Position numbers and translations under genes: made by a program
In this document: piece after piece, positions 1 through 10,100 of the stretch
How positions within the stretch are numbered: the stretch's first letter is position 1
Layout of the letters: each line of letters starts with the position of its first letter
Assembly: GCA_964639255.1 (NCBI GenBank)
Contig: CAZXDP010000026.1
Coordinates: 1 to 34,246, forward strand
DNA: 34,246 bases
DNA from: NZQO01 sp964639255
Lineage (GTDB): Bacteria > Bacteroidota > Bacteroidia > Flavobacteriales > Flavobacteriaceae
Reading direction: 5' to 3'
Notes under the pieces: generated by a model
Databases searched by the model: none
Seen by the model: only the letters and a program-made list of their open reading frames with translations
Told to the model about the DNA's origin: nothing

Positions 1-119
1 CCCGCAACCACCACGAAAATGCCCATTGCCACGCGCGGCAAGATGGTTAAAAATTGATCGTAATAATTCTCTACCGATTTTGCTATTTTTTCTGAAGCTG
101 AAGTTTCCTGAAATGCCAT
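1..119 (-). CDS. N-terminal fragment of a probable MscS-family mechanosensitive channel (cut by window edge)
   Basis: Reading the minus strand from the ATG at 119 to the window edge gives 39 open codons. They encode a short polar, amphipathic start with the stretch SVENYYDQFLTILPRVAMGI, followed by the beginning of a hydrophobic membrane segment (IFVVVA). This pattern resembles the N-terminus of small MscS channels in Flavobacteriaceae, where such an amphipathic stretch precedes the first transmembrane helix. The start lies only 8 bases after the stop codon of the M16 peptidase gene, so the two are probably cotranscribed. The pore-lining helix and beta domain would lie outside the window, so the family call is an inference from a short piece. 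It could be another small membrane protein. Confidence 0.5.
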   Translation of the reverse strand, partial: MAFQETSASEKIAKSVENYYDQFLTILPRVAMGIFVVVA

Positions 120-127
120 CATACCAT

Positions 128-2950
128 TTATTCGATTACCGGGTTCCCATGAATATCGAGAAGCACTACGTTTTTGCCAAGTTTTTTCACCTCTTTCAAT
201 TGCGTGGCCTTATCGCCTACCACCACGTAGACCATCTCTGGTTCGTTGATGTAGGTGCCTATAATTTTCTTGAAATCGGAAAGGTCCATAGCCATTAAAA
301 GTTGCTGCTCCTTATCGATGTAGTCCTCCGCCTTGTTAAATTTTTCGATTTGGGTAAGGAGATCCAATTTATTGCCGAGCGATTCGAAGGCTCTCGTATT
401 TTCCTTAATGACCTTATTTTGGGTAAGCGCTACCTCTTCCTCGGTAAATTCGGGGCCATACGTCTTCAGCATTTGCTGGATGATTTCCAAGGAAGGCAAC
501 GTAGCATTCGCGCGTACGCTACTTGTAATGGTAAAAGGCGCCACTGCATCTCGCTTGGGTATATAGCTGTAGGCCCCATAAGTATAACCTTTCTCAATTC
601 GCAACGTTTGAAACAATCTCCCACTAGAGCCTCCCCCCAAGATTTCGTTAGCGAACAGTAGCTTGGCGCTATCCTCGTCATGCGCCGAAAGCGCTGGAGC
701 ACCAATGTACAATACCGATTGCTTGGCATCTGGCACGTCGATGAAATACAAATTCCCTTTTGTCTTGGGTGCAGCGAGTTTTTGCTCGGGCAGGTTGATA
801 GGGCTTCCTTTCCAAGTGTTGGACAGTTTGGCGATGGCTTTCAAGACATCCTCTTTCTTTACAGCCCCCACTACTTTTAGTGCGGCACCGTTAGGACTCA
901 GTTTTTTATAAAAGGCTTTGGTATCATCTAAGGTGATATTCTCGATCGATTGCAAGGTACCTTCCGTAGGCACCGCGTGGGAGTGTCCTTCACCGTAAAG
1001 TAACCTGTTGAAATTGAGCTCTGCAATGGCACGCGGATTGGCCTCGCGACCCTTCAAGTTGGTTCGAAGTTCTTGATGCAACCGTTCAAACTCCTGTGCG
1101 TCCCACCGAGGTTGCAAGAGCATTTCAGCAAGCAAATCCATAGTTTCGGAAAAATTTCTGGCCAAAGTGCTTCCAGATACGGTTAGCTCTTCCAAACCGC
1201 CACTAACGCGAATTGAAGAGCCCAGTAATCCTATCGCTTCTTCTAATTGGGCAGGAGTTTTAAGCGCTGTACCTTCATTCATCAAATCTGCCGTGAGAAC
1301 CGCCAACCCATCTTTCCCATTTGGATCTAAGCGATGGCCTCCAGGGATGCGCAATTCAAAGCTTACCAATGGTAATTCGTTATTTTCAATACCGAGCACT
1401 CGTAATCCGTTGGGAACGTTAGCCTGCCATACTGTGGGCATTTTGAAGAGTGGCGGGGCGCCAAATGGCGGCTCGGAACGATCGTAACTGCTAGGGGTTT
1501 TCTCATACTGCGCTTCTTCACCCTGCCCTACTTCCTCAGTGGCCTTCATAGCCGTAATTTCCTCTTCCCAAACGGTTGCCTTTTCAGCATTTCCTACGGC
1601 CAAGGTTGCCGAGCCCTTAGGAACAACGCTTGTCATTACATAAGGTTTATCTTTAATATAAGTGTTGTAGACCCGCATGACATCTTCCCGTGTGATATTT
1701 TTATAGATTTCGGCCCTTTTGGAAATATATCCTGGGTCGTTGCCGAACTCATTGTCCTGAACAAGTTGGAAGGCCTTGTTTAATACCGTGGAAACTCCAT
1801 AGTACAACTGGGTTTCCAGTTCGGCTTTAATTCGCTTTAATTCATTGTCTGTGAATCCATTTTTTTCAAAATTGTCCAGTCCCTCGGCAATGGCTTCCTG
1901 AACGGCATCCAAATCCACACCCTCATTGGCACGAACGCGGATTACGAACTCCCCCGCAAGTTCCATACTATTGTTGTAGGCGCTTACCCCTGGAGCCAAT
2001 TTGTTGGTTTCCACCACCGCTTGATAGAGCGGTGCCTTCCGGCTCCCGCTGAGTAATTGGGCCAATACCGAAAGGGCATATTCATCTTCTTCATAGGAGG
2101 CTACCGTAGGATACACGCGGCGCAACTCGGGCAGCTTGGCAAAATTATCTTCAAAATAGAGCGATTTCGTTGTATTCAAATTTGCCGGCATTGGGGGTAA
2201 TGCGGCTACCTCTGGCCCGCTAGGAATCTCTCCAAACCAGCGCTGAACGAGTTTTTTCGTTTCCGGAATATCAATATCGCCAGCTATGACCAAGCTTGCG
2301 TTGGAAGCGCCGTAGTATTGGCTGTAAAATTCCTTTACATCCTCCAAGGTAGCCGCCTGCAGATCGGGCAGCGAGCCAATTACTGTCCAGCTATAAGGAT
2401 GCCCCTCTGGATAGAGGTTTTTTCTGATAATTTCATCTGTATAGCCATAAGGGGCATTATCCACGCGTTGGCGTTTTTCATTCTTTACAACCTGCTTTTC
2501 ACGTTCTAGCGCAGCTTCGGTAACCGTATTAATCATATATCCGAAGCGATCGCTGTCGATCCATAGTATTTTTTCGAAGGCATCCTTGGGCACGACCTCG
2601 TAATACACGGTACCGTCGCTCCAAGTACCTCCGTTTCGGCTTCCCCCCCATTCGGGGATCATCTTGCGGTTGGCTCCTACTGGAACGTTTTCTGAATCGT
2701 TAAACGACATATGTTCAAAGAAATGCGCAAATCCCGTCTTTCCCGGTTTTTCACGGTTGGAGCCCACGTGCATCATAGTGGCTACAGCAACGATGGGATC
2801 GCTATGATCTACGTGCAAAATGACTTCTAGGCCATTGTCGAGCGTGAATTTTTCGTAGGCAATGGAAAATGTGTTGTCTGTGGTTTGAGCAAATGCGATT
2901 GTCCCAAGTAGGACCAAAAGGAAAAGGATATTATTTCTGAAAAAATGCAT
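128..2950 (-). CDS. Secreted two-domain M16 family zinc metallopeptidase
   Basis: This is a 940-residue insulinase/pitrilysin-type (M16) peptidase. A signal peptide covers about residues 1-21 (MHFFRNNILFLLVLLGTIAFA, cleavage before QTTDN), so the protein is exported to the periplasm or outer membrane. The N-terminal half carries the inverted zinc motif HxxEH as H76-F-F-E79-H80, and E158 in VVKNEKR is well placed as the third zinc ligand. The second half, from about residue 500, repeats the M16 fold (PGGHRLDPNGKDGLAVLTADLM) but lacks HxxEH, as expected for the inactive partner domain of a fused active-inactive pair. The family degrades peptides inside a clam-shell chamber; the substrate here is unknown. 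The gene is followed after 8 bases by a probable MscS channel. No convincing promoter was identified; TATTTTTA (minus, 3022-3029) is a weak candidate. Confidence 0.93.
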   Translation of the reverse strand: MHFFRNNILFLLVLLGTIAFAQTTDNTFSIAYEKFTLDNGLEVILHVDHSDPIVAVATMMHVGSNREKPGKTGFAHFFEHMSFNDSENVPVGANRKMIPEWGGSRNGGTWSDGTVYYEVVPKDAFEKILWIDSDRFGYMINTVTEAALEREKQVVKNEKRQRVDNAPYGYTDEIIRKNLYPEGHPYSWTVIGSLPDLQAATLEDVKEFYSQYYGASNASLVIAGDIDIPETKKLVQRWFGEIPSGPEVAALPPMPANLNTTKSLYFEDNFAKLPELRRVYPTVASYEEDEYALSVLAQLLSGSRKAPLYQAVVETNKLAPGVSAYNNSMELAGEFVIRVRANEGVDLDAVQEAIAEGLDNFEKNGFTDNELKRIKAELETQLYYGVSTVLNKAFQLVQDNEFGNDPGYISKRAEIYKNITREDVMRVYNTYIKDKPYVMTSVVPKGSATLAVGNAEKATVWEEEITAMKATEEVGQGEEAQYEKTPSSYDRSEPPFGAPPLFKMPTVWQANVPNGLRVLGIENNELPLVSFELRIPGGHRLDPNGKDGLAVLTADLMNEGTALKTPAQLEEAIGLLGSSIRVSGGLEELTVSGSTLARNFSETMDLLAEMLLQPRWDAQEFERLHQELRTNLKGREANPRAIAELNFNRLLYGEGHSHAVPTEGTLQSIENITLDDTKAFYKKLSPNGAALKVVGAVKKEDVLKAIAKLSNTWKGSPINLPEQKLAAPKTKGNLYFIDVPDAKQSVLYIGAPALSAHDEDSAKLLFANEILGGGSSGRLFQTLRIEKGYTYGAYSYIPKRDAVAPFTITSSVRANATLPSLEIIQQMLKTYGPEFTEEEVALTQNKVIKENTRAFESLGNKLDLLTQIEKFNKAEDYIDKEQQLLMAMDLSDFKKIIGTYINEPEMVYVVVGDKATQLKEVKKLGKNVVLLDIHGNPVIE

Positions 2951-3051
2951 AACGGCTGTTTAAGGGAATTTACTTTTTAATAATGGGAAAGTGAGTGAAA
3001 AGCAGACTGTAAAATCATCCTTAAAAATAATAAAACCTTTTCTTGAAACTG

Positions 3052-3059
3052 TATCTTTG
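3052..3059 (+). promoter_or_regulatory. Candidate Bacteroidota -7 promoter element
   Basis: The octamer TATCTTTG matches the Bacteroidota sigma-A -7 consensus TAnnTTTG exactly and lies 17 bases before the GTG start of the DUF3817-like gene. A TTG -33 element at the usual spacing is not evident, so only the -7 half is supported. Confidence 0.5.
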
Positions 3060-3076
3060 CCTAAAATTTTTGCTTC

Positions 3077-3358
3077 GTGGAACTATCGGTACGAACTTTT
3101 CGAATAATAAGCACGTTAGAGGCTATCTCCTTTCTAGTATTATTGGGCATTGCCATGCCCCTTAAATATATTTGGGGTTGGCCGCTTATGGTGCAGGTAG
3201 TGGGGATGGCCCACGGTGTCCTGTTCATCGTCTATCTTATTGGCGCTTATTTTATGAAAGAAAAATTAGCATGGACCTGGGGCACACTGTTTATCGTAAT
3301 GCTTTGCTCTGTGTTGCCTTTTGGCCCTTTTTATGCTGAACGCAAATACCTGCCATGA
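3077..3358 (+). CDS. DUF3817-like small integral membrane protein
   Basis: This is a 93-residue protein with three hydrophobic segments (about residues 12-32, 36-58 and 65-84) and a conserved look to FRIISTLEAISFLVLLGIAMPLKY and MVQVVGMAHGVLF. Both resemble the DUF3817 family, often labelled YdzA-like; its function is unknown. The start is GTG, because no in-frame ATG precedes the conserved N-terminus and the gene opens just after a TATCTTTG promoter element. Its stop overlaps the start of the following MscS channel gene (ATGA, 4 bases), so translation of the two is probably coupled. Confidence 0.8.
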   Translation: MELSVRTFRIISTLEAISFLVLLGIAMPLKYIWGWPLMVQVVGMAHGVLFIVYLIGAYFMKEKLAWTWGTLFIVMLCSVLPFGPFYAERKYLP

Positions 3359-4641
3359 ACGAGGAAACGATTAAATACTACGTTTGTTGGTTACAGGAAT
3401 ATTTTATCGAGCAAGGAATGCACGCCGACTGGGCAATATTCATCAATACGCTTATAAACAGTATTGTCGTTGTAGCAGTTGTAACGGTACTTGATATTTT
3501 CGTCCGAAAATTTATCGTACAGGCCTTTAAGGCTTTTAGCGATAAGACCGTGACGACCTTTGATGATTTTTTGGTACGGAGCAATTTTCCGAAGTACATT
3601 GCCCATTTTATTCCCCTAATCATCGTATGGTATTTCATTCCCTTTATTTTTAATGAATACCCTAAAGCGCAATACTTGCTATTAAAAGGGGTTGATGTCT
3701 ATCTCATAATCCTCTCTGCGCTTATCTTTAGAAGCATATTGCGAACCACTCGCAACTATTTAGAGCACAAACCCAATTTCCACGATAAACCGCTAGAGAG
3801 CTATGTGCAGGTTTTGATGATTTTTGTGTGGGGCGTAGCGTGCTTTTTGATCATTAACCACATTACAGGGTATTCCATTCTAAGCGTGACGACCCTGGGA
3901 GCTGCCTCGGCCATCTTACTTCTTATTTTTAAGGATACGATTTTAGGCTTTGTAGCGAGCATACAGGTTTCGGTAAACGATATCGTGCGCATTGGCGACT
4001 GGATAACTTTTAGCAAGTACGGTGCCGACGGGTATGTTACTGAAATTAGCTTGGCCACGGTAACGGTACAAAATTTCGACAATACATTTACCACCATTCC
4101 CACGTACAGCTTAATTGCAGATTCGTTCCAGAACTGGCGGGGAATGCAGGAATCTGCCGGTAGACGTATAAAACGATCGCTCTATATTAAACAGAACAGT
4201 ATTAAGTTTTTATCGGAAGAAGAAATAGAGGCGCTAAAGAAGATTCAGCTTATAGCCCCCTATATTGAACATCGCGAACGAGATATTAGAAAGTACAACA
4301 GGCAAACCGATGCAGACAAATCCCTGCTTATAAATGGTCGTAATCAGACAAATTTGGGAATCTTCAGAAAATACGCCGATGCATTTTTGCACGAAAATCC
4401 GGCCATTAACAAAGAACTGTTCTTGATGGTGCGTCACCTGGCCCCAACAGATCGTGGTATTCCCATAGAGATATTCTGTTTTAGCTACGATAAGCGCTGG
4501 GAGAACTACGAGCACATTCAAGCCGATATCTTTGACCACCTTATCGCTGCGACCCCATACTTTGGTTTGGAACTTTTCGAAATTCCTTCAGGAAAAGATA
4601 TGGCTCAAATTTCCAATTCAATTTCTTCATTTCAGGCGTAA
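3355..4641 (+). CDS. MscS-family mechanosensitive ion channel (YbdG-like)
   Basis: This is a 428-residue channel protein of the small-conductance mechanosensitive family, likely in the inner membrane. Several hydrophobic helices fall within residues 1-200 (for example around 28-48, 82-98, 109-127, 148-168 and 175-200). The segment ILSVTTLGAASAILLLIFKDTILGFVASIQ is the pore-lining helix and its continuation. It is followed by the beta-domain sequence VNDIVRIGDWITFSKYGADGYVTEISLATVTVQNFDNTFTTIP, with the typical IGDWI and TIP motifs. The long C-terminal cytoplasmic region and total length fit the YbdG-like subgroup better than short MscS. Family members open under membrane tension or osmotic downshock. 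The start overlaps the end of the DUF3817-like gene by 4 bases. Confidence 0.9.
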   Translation: MNEETIKYYVCWLQEYFIEQGMHADWAIFINTLINSIVVVAVVTVLDIFVRKFIVQAFKAFSDKTVTTFDDFLVRSNFPKYIAHFIPLIIVWYFIPFIFNEYPKAQYLLLKGVDVYLIILSALIFRSILRTTRNYLEHKPNFHDKPLESYVQVLMIFVWGVACFLIINHITGYSILSVTTLGAASAILLLIFKDTILGFVASIQVSVNDIVRIGDWITFSKYGADGYVTEISLATVTVQNFDNTFTTIPTYSLIADSFQNWRGMQESAGRRIKRSLYIKQNSIKFLSEEEIEALKKIQLIAPYIEHRERDIRKYNRQTDADKSLLINGRNQTNLGIFRKYADAFLHENPAINKELFLMVRHLAPTDRGIPIEIFCFSYDKRWENYEHIQADIFDHLIAATPYFGLELFEIPSGKDMAQISNSISSFQA

Positions 4642-4676
4642 AGTGTTACCTTTAATCGCAAACCTAATCTTTCCAT

Positions 4677-5753
4677 ATGAGTTTGCGAAGCTTCTTGCAC
4701 GTGTTTGCAGTTATAGCCATCACGTTAACGTTAGTCCCCTTTATTGCAGTTGATTATTGGTGGATTCGAATGTTCGATTTTCCCCATATTCAACTTACCA
4801 TCCTTACATTCACTGCCTTTGTCGTTTATTTTATGCGATTTCAAATACGACATGCGCCAGACTACATTTTCGCGATTGCCCTAGGCGCCTGTCTCCTTTA
4901 TCAATTGAGTAAGTTATATCCTTATACAGGCCTTGCACCATTCGAGGTGCTGGAGGCCAAAGATGTTACCGCTGCACGGTCGATTTCACTCTATACGGCT
5001 AATGTGCTGCAGGACAATGATAACCATCAAGGATTGATCGATGATTTTGCTAAGAAAGACCCAGATATTCTTCTTTTTTTGGAAACCGATGAAAAATGGA
5101 TGAACGCTATAGAAAGTCAATTGCCCTCCAGCTATACAGAGCGCGTAAAAATTCCACTGGATAATACCTACGGAATGTTGCTTTATTCCAAACTTCAACT
5201 TTTGGACACTCGCGCCCTATTTATGGTAAAACAAGACATTCCATCCATTCACTCTAAAGTGTTGTTGCGATCTGGTGATACCGTTCAGCTTTATACCATT
5301 CATCCTACGCCACCTATGCCGCAGCACAATCCAAGTTCTTCCGACAGGGATGCTGAGATGATGAAAATTGCCAAGTTAAGTGGAGAGTCAAAAACTCCGG
5401 TCATAGTTCTTGGAGATTTCAATGACGTTGCTTGGTCTCAAACTACGGGGCTGTTCCAAAATGTAGGTCAACTTTTGGATATTCGAAAAGGCCGAGGGTT
5501 TTATAATACGTACAACGCACAAAATCCTGTATTACGCTGGCCATTAGATCACGTGTTTGTGTCGGCAGAATTTAGGGCCATATCGATTGAACTGGGAGCC
5601 GATTTCGGTTCAGACCACTATCCCACCTTCGCCGTGCTTCATTTTGAACCTGAAAATGCCCAGGCTCAGCGGCCTCCCGAACCCACACCCGAACAACTGG
5701 AAAATGCGAACGAGCAAGCTTCTCGAGTAAAAGAGTTGCAAATAGAGTTCTAA
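4677..5753 (+). CDS. Membrane-anchored endonuclease/exonuclease/phosphatase (EEP) family protein
   Basis: This is a 358-residue protein. The first ~85 residues form three hydrophobic helices (about 6-27, 36-52 and 62-80). The rest is a DNase I-like metal-dependent hydrolase domain with the usual motif series: SLYTANVLQDNDN, DILLFLETDE (metal-binding Glu), THPTPP (catalytic His), VLGDFNDVAWS (GDFND), PLDHVFVS (LDH) and GSDHYPTFAVL (terminal SDH). The active site therefore looks complete and probably faces the periplasm. Substrates of this membrane-tethered group are not established; nucleic acid or phosphoester cleavage is the family chemistry. A short acidic, glutamine-rich tail follows the domain. 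The gene starts 35 bases after the MscS gene and may share its transcript, although TACCTTTA at 4647-4654 could be a separate -7 element. Confidence 0.88.
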   Translation: MSLRSFLHVFAVIAITLTLVPFIAVDYWWIRMFDFPHIQLTILTFTAFVVYFMRFQIRHAPDYIFAIALGACLLYQLSKLYPYTGLAPFEVLEAKDVTAARSISLYTANVLQDNDNHQGLIDDFAKKDPDILLFLETDEKWMNAIESQLPSSYTERVKIPLDNTYGMLLYSKLQLLDTRALFMVKQDIPSIHSKVLLRSGDTVQLYTIHPTPPMPQHNPSSSDRDAEMMKIAKLSGESKTPVIVLGDFNDVAWSQTTGLFQNVGQLLDIRKGRGFYNTYNAQNPVLRWPLDHVFVSAEFRAISIELGADFGSDHYPTFAVLHFEPENAQAQRPPEPTPEQLENANEQASRVKELQIEF

Positions 5754-5758
5754 GGATT

Positions 5759-6151
5759 CTAAGTAGTTTTCAACCTGTCTTTCACGAATTCTACGGCCGT
5801 TTTGCCATGGGGTTTGGGTTTACCAGCTTCATCGAGGCTTACCATTATAATTTTCTCAATGGTAATGATGCGCTCTCGTGTCATTTTGTTTCTCACTTCG
5901 CAGGCCAAGGTGATAGACGACTTGCCAAAGTGAATTACTTCCAGGCCTATTTCCACAATATCACCCTGTTTAGCTGCGCTTTGAAAATTGATCTCACTCA
6001 TAAATTTAGTGACGATACGTGGATTTTCAAGCTGAATGATGGTATAGAGTGCCGCTTCCTCGTCAATCCATTCCAGTAATCGTCCGCCAAACAAAGTGCC
6101 GTTAGGGTTTAGGTCTTCAGGCTTAATCCATTTTCGGGTATGAAATCGCAT
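5759..6151 (-). CDS. Acyl-CoA thioesterase, hotdog fold (YciA/ACOT-like)
   Basis: This is a 130-residue single hotdog domain. The diagnostic segment is LNPNGTLFGGRLLEWIDEEAALYTII, which holds the N-x-x-G-T-L-F-G-G and W-I-D motifs of the acyl-CoA hydrolase family; the Asp of WID is the expected catalytic residue. The later stretch FGKSSITLACEV also fits. The enzyme should hydrolyse acyl-CoA thioesters to free fatty acid and CoA in the cytoplasm; chain length cannot be read from the sequence. The gene converges on the EEP gene with only 5 bases between the two stop codons, and no intrinsic terminator fits there. Confidence 0.88.
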   Translation of the reverse strand: MRFHTRKWIKPEDLNPNGTLFGGRLLEWIDEEAALYTIIQLENPRIVTKFMSEINFQSAAKQGDIVEIGLEVIHFGKSSITLACEVRNKMTRERIITIEKIIMVSLDEAGKPKPHGKTAVEFVKDRLKTT

Positions 6152-6256
6152 AGCGTGGTATCAAAAATTAAACCTTGTAAATTTAGCCATTTCAAAAATG
6201 GAAGGGCAGTGAAAAATTGTATTAATTTTTGTAACGAACAATGGTAAAATGTTACT

Positions 6257-6264
6257 TACCTTTA
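6257..6264 (+). promoter_or_regulatory. Weak candidate -7 element upstream of the LolA-like gene
   Basis: TACCTTTA lies 23 bases before the ATG at 6288 and matches TAnnTTTG except at the last base. A TTG occurs at 6229-6231, 25 bases upstream, slightly outside the usual 17-23 base spacing. The assignment is tentative. Confidence 0.3.
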
Positions 6265-6287
6265 CGTAAAACATAAACTTACAATAC

Positions 6288-7052
6288 ATGAAAACCATTA
6301 AGACACTTATCGTTACGGCTGTGATATTTGCCTGTGCACCACTTATGGCACAAACTGCTGATGAAATTATCGAAAATTATTTTGAGAACACCGGGGGCGC
6401 CCAAGCGTGGGGAACCTTAGAGGGTGTGCATTTTTCCGGTTCGGTGAATGCCCAAGGTATGGAAATTCCAGTAGATGTTTACCAATTGAAAGACGGGAAG
6501 CAATTGGTAAAGATCAATTTACAGGGGCAAGAAATTACGCAAATGGCATTCGACGGTGAAACCATGTGGACCACCAACTTTATGACTCAAGAGGCAGAAA
6601 AGAGCGATACCGAGATGACCGAAAATATGAAGCGTCAATCGAAGAAAGATTTCCCGTCGCCATTTTACAATTATAAAGATAAAGGTTATACTGTAGAGTA
6701 TATGGGTACGGAAACTATTGAAGGTACTGAAACATACAAGTTAAAATTGGTACAGGACCCTATTATGGTAGATGGTGTAGAAGAACAGAATATCTCTTAC
6801 CACTACTTCGACACCGAAAATTATGTTCCTATTGTAAGCGAGTCGGAAATCAAGATGGGCCCAATGAAGGGACAAATGAGTAAAAACACCATGAGCGATT
6901 ACCAAGAGGTAGATGGACTTTACTTTCCATTCGATATGGGTATGAGCGGACAAAATATGGTTATAAAGGACATCACCCTTAATCCCGATGTTGACGCCGC
7001 AATGTTCGCTTTCCCCGAAAAGGCTATGAGCGATGACGAGGATAAAAATTAA
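6288..7052 (+). CDS. Exported LolA-like outer-membrane lipoprotein-sorting family protein
   Basis: This is a 254-residue protein with a clear signal peptide (MKTIKTLIVTAVIFACAPLMA, cut before QTADEI). The mature part begins ADEIIENYFENTGGAQAWGTLEGVHFSG and alternates beta-strand-like segments (QLVKINLQGQEITQMAFDGETMW; YKLKLVQDP). This fits the LolA/LolB-like half-barrel seen in many Bacteroidota proteins annotated as outer-membrane lipoprotein-sorting protein. Such proteins are not proven to be true LolA chaperones. There is no lipobox cysteine at the cleavage site, so the mature protein is probably a soluble periplasmic protein. It precedes a large exported propeller protein on the same strand but is separated from it by a probable terminator. 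Confidence 0.75.
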   Translation: MKTIKTLIVTAVIFACAPLMAQTADEIIENYFENTGGAQAWGTLEGVHFSGSVNAQGMEIPVDVYQLKDGKQLVKINLQGQEITQMAFDGETMWTTNFMTQEAEKSDTEMTENMKRQSKKDFPSPFYNYKDKGYTVEYMGTETIEGTETYKLKLVQDPIMVDGVEEQNISYHYFDTENYVPIVSESEIKMGPMKGQMSKNTMSDYQEVDGLYFPFDMGMSGQNMVIKDITLNPDVDAAMFAFPEKAMSDDEDKN

Positions 7053-7071
7053 TTTTATTGAATCTGTACTT

Positions 7072-7097
7072 AAATTCCCTGACTCTTCGGGGAATTT
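7072..7097 (+). terminator. Probable intrinsic terminator after the LolA-like gene
   Basis: AAATTCCC (7072-7079) can pair with GGGAATTT (7090-7097) to form an 8-bp stem. It lies 19 bases after the stop codon and is followed by TAGTTTATA rather than a pure T run, so termination may be partial. Confidence 0.45.
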
Positions 7098-7149
7098 TAG
7101 TTTATACCAAATTGACAAGTACACTATTATAAACTAAAAAAACGAATCC

Positions 7150-10100
7150 ATGAAAAAACTTTTCATCACCTTACTTTCTGCAGCACTGCTCCCTGTCTCC
7201 CTATTTTCGCAGGAAGATGTAGCCCTTAAGGGTAAGGAGCTCTTTGGCGATATGCGTGCGCGCCATATTGGCCCTGCCTTGATGAGCGGTCGTATAAACG
7301 ATTTGGAGATGCACCCTACCAACAGTCGCATTATCTACGCCGGTACGGCCGGTGGCGGTGTTTGGAAAAGCAACGATGGTGGGGCCACGTTCACTCCTAT
7401 TTTTGATGACTATGTGCAATCCATAGGTGTGGTTGCCCTCGATCCTAAGAATCCAGACCAGAACATCTGGGTAGGAACAGGTGAAACCTGGACACGAAAT
7501 TCTGTCTCTATTGGGGATGGATTGTACCGCTCTACCGATGGCGGAAATAATTGGACCGAAATTCCCGGTTTCGAAAACAGCGAGCGCATCGCATCAATTG
7601 CCATAAACCCGAATAATACCAATGAGGTATACGTAGGTGTATTGGGCGCTCTTTGGAGTGATAGCGAAGACCGTGGGGTGTATAAGACTACCGATGGTGG
7701 CAAAACTTGGAATAAGGTTCTCTATGTTGGACCTTCCACCGGAGCCGCTGATGTGATTATGGATCCACAAAATCCAAATGTATTGTATGCCTCTATGTGG
7801 CAGTTTCGTCGTACGGGATGGGGCTTCAATTCAGGTGGTGAAAACAGCGCCCTTTACAAATCTACCGATGGCGGTAAAAATTGGAACAAAATTCATAACG
7901 GCTTTCCCAAAGGGAAATTGGGCCGCATTGCCGTAGCAGTCGCGCCCAGTGACAACAATATCCTGTATGCGGTTTTGGAAACAGAAGATAAAAGCAAAAA
8001 TGGCCTTTGGAAATCTACCAATGCCGGTCAAAGCTGGGAGCACTTGAACAACGATTTCGGGCTTACGGTGCGTCCGTTTTATTTTTCCCGAATCACTATC
8101 GATCCGCGCAATCCCGATGTAGTGGTGAAAGGCGGACTAACAGGATCTATTAGCCGAGATGGTGGAGAAACCTTCAAATCACTAGGCCAAATGCACAGCG
8201 ACATTCACGATATTACCTTCCATATAAACGATAGCGACATTATGTATGCTGGCACCGATGGCGGTGTATATCGCTCTTGGAATGGTGGAACAACTTTTGA
8301 AATCGTTGAGAACTTGCCACTTTCGCAATTTTACCATATTAGCGTAGACGATGCCGAGCCTTACAATGTGTACGGCGGTTTACAAGACAATGGCAGCTGG
8401 TGGGGTCCGTCTTCCTCACCGGGTGGTGTCGAGGCGCGCGATTGGAACAGCGTTGGTGCCGGTGATGGTTTCCGTGTGCTGAAACATCCTACCAAGAATA
8501 TAATCTATTCTGAAATGCAAGGCGCCGAAAATGTATGGCGCTACGATGTCGATAAAAATCGAACCAAAACCATACAACCGCTTCCCCGAAAGGGAGATCC
8601 AGAACTTCGTTTTAACTGGAACGCACCTATGGCAGTGAGCCACCACGTGCCAGATCGTTTTTATATGGGAAGCCAATTTGTACACCGAAGTGATGATATG
8701 GGAGACAATTGGGAAATCATTTCGCCCGATTTAACTACCAACGACCCCGCCAAGCAGGATCAATCTAAATCTGGAGGACTTTCAGTAGATAACAGTGGTG
8801 CTGAAAATCATACCACCATTTTCACCATTGCCGAATCGCCCTTAGACAAAGACGTGCTCTGGGCAGGTACAGATGATGGTAATATTCAAGTAACCACCAA
8901 CGGTGGTAAAACTTGGACCAATGTAACCGCGAACCTTACGGGAATTCCGGCAAATACTTGGGTATACCATATCGAGGCAAGCGTTCACGGGAAGGGTACC
9001 GCTTACGCCGTTTTCGATGGCCATACTACGGGCGATATGAAACCCTATGCCCTAAAAACGACCGACTACGGTAAAACGTGGACGAATATTGTTTCAGATG
9101 ATATTCAGGAAAATGCTTTCGTCCGCAACATTCAGGAAGATTATGAGAATGAGGACCTGTTGTTTTTAGGTACCGAGATGGGGCTTTATGTAACCATAGA
9201 CGGAGGGGAAAACTGGTCGCATTTTACCAACAACATGCCACCGGTGGCAGTTCATTTTATCGACTTGCAAAAACAGACAAATGACCTCGTCATGGGTACC
9301 CACGGTCGCGGTGTTATCATCATCGACGATATTAGTCCGTTGCGCGAACTCGACCAGGAGATCCTTCAAAAGGAAGTTCACTTTTTTGAAACAGAACCGT
9401 TTGTGATGACCGAGGAAGGAGGATTCGGAGGTAATTTTGGAACCGAAACCCAATTTGTAGGTGCCAACAGGCCTAACACCGCACGAATTGTCTATTATCT
9501 TCAGAAGCGGCACACCTTCGGAAAAATGACTATGGAAGTACAAGATATGGAGGGTAATAAAATTGCCACCCTTAGTCCTGGCAAATCAAAAGGCATCAAT
9601 GTGGTCACTTGGAATTACAACACCAAAACGCCTAAGATGGCCGAAGGAAAAACACTTTCCTTTGGCGGCTTTACCTCACCGAGAGTACCGGCGGGTACCT
9701 ACAAGGTAGTGCTTACGAAAGGGAAAGATACCTATGAGCACACTATAGAGCTGAATTACGATGATACCGCCCTAACTACAATGGCCGAGCGAAAAGAGCA
9801 AGAGCAACTCACCCGCACCCTTTTCGATATGGTGGAAGAACTTGCCTATATGGTTTATACCATTGGCGAAACCCAGGAAAAAGCGAAGGAAGTGATGGAG
9901 AATCACCCCAAGGGACAGAAGACAGCCGAGAAGCTTTACAATGCCTTGGAAGCACTTCGCGCCGATTTGGTAGTAACTACGGGCGATAACTACGTTGCCT
10001 CTGCAGAACCCGAGCTTCGCGAGCGTATGGGTGAGCTATACAGTAATGTTGCCGGTAGCTACGATCAGGTTTCGGGATCGCAAAAGCAGAATTTCGAGCT

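Noticed and set aside
7112..7130. TTGACA and TATTAT as a sigma70-type promoter before the sortilin-like gene
   Set aside because: The spacing between the boxes is only 7 bases, and Bacteroidota use a different consensus.
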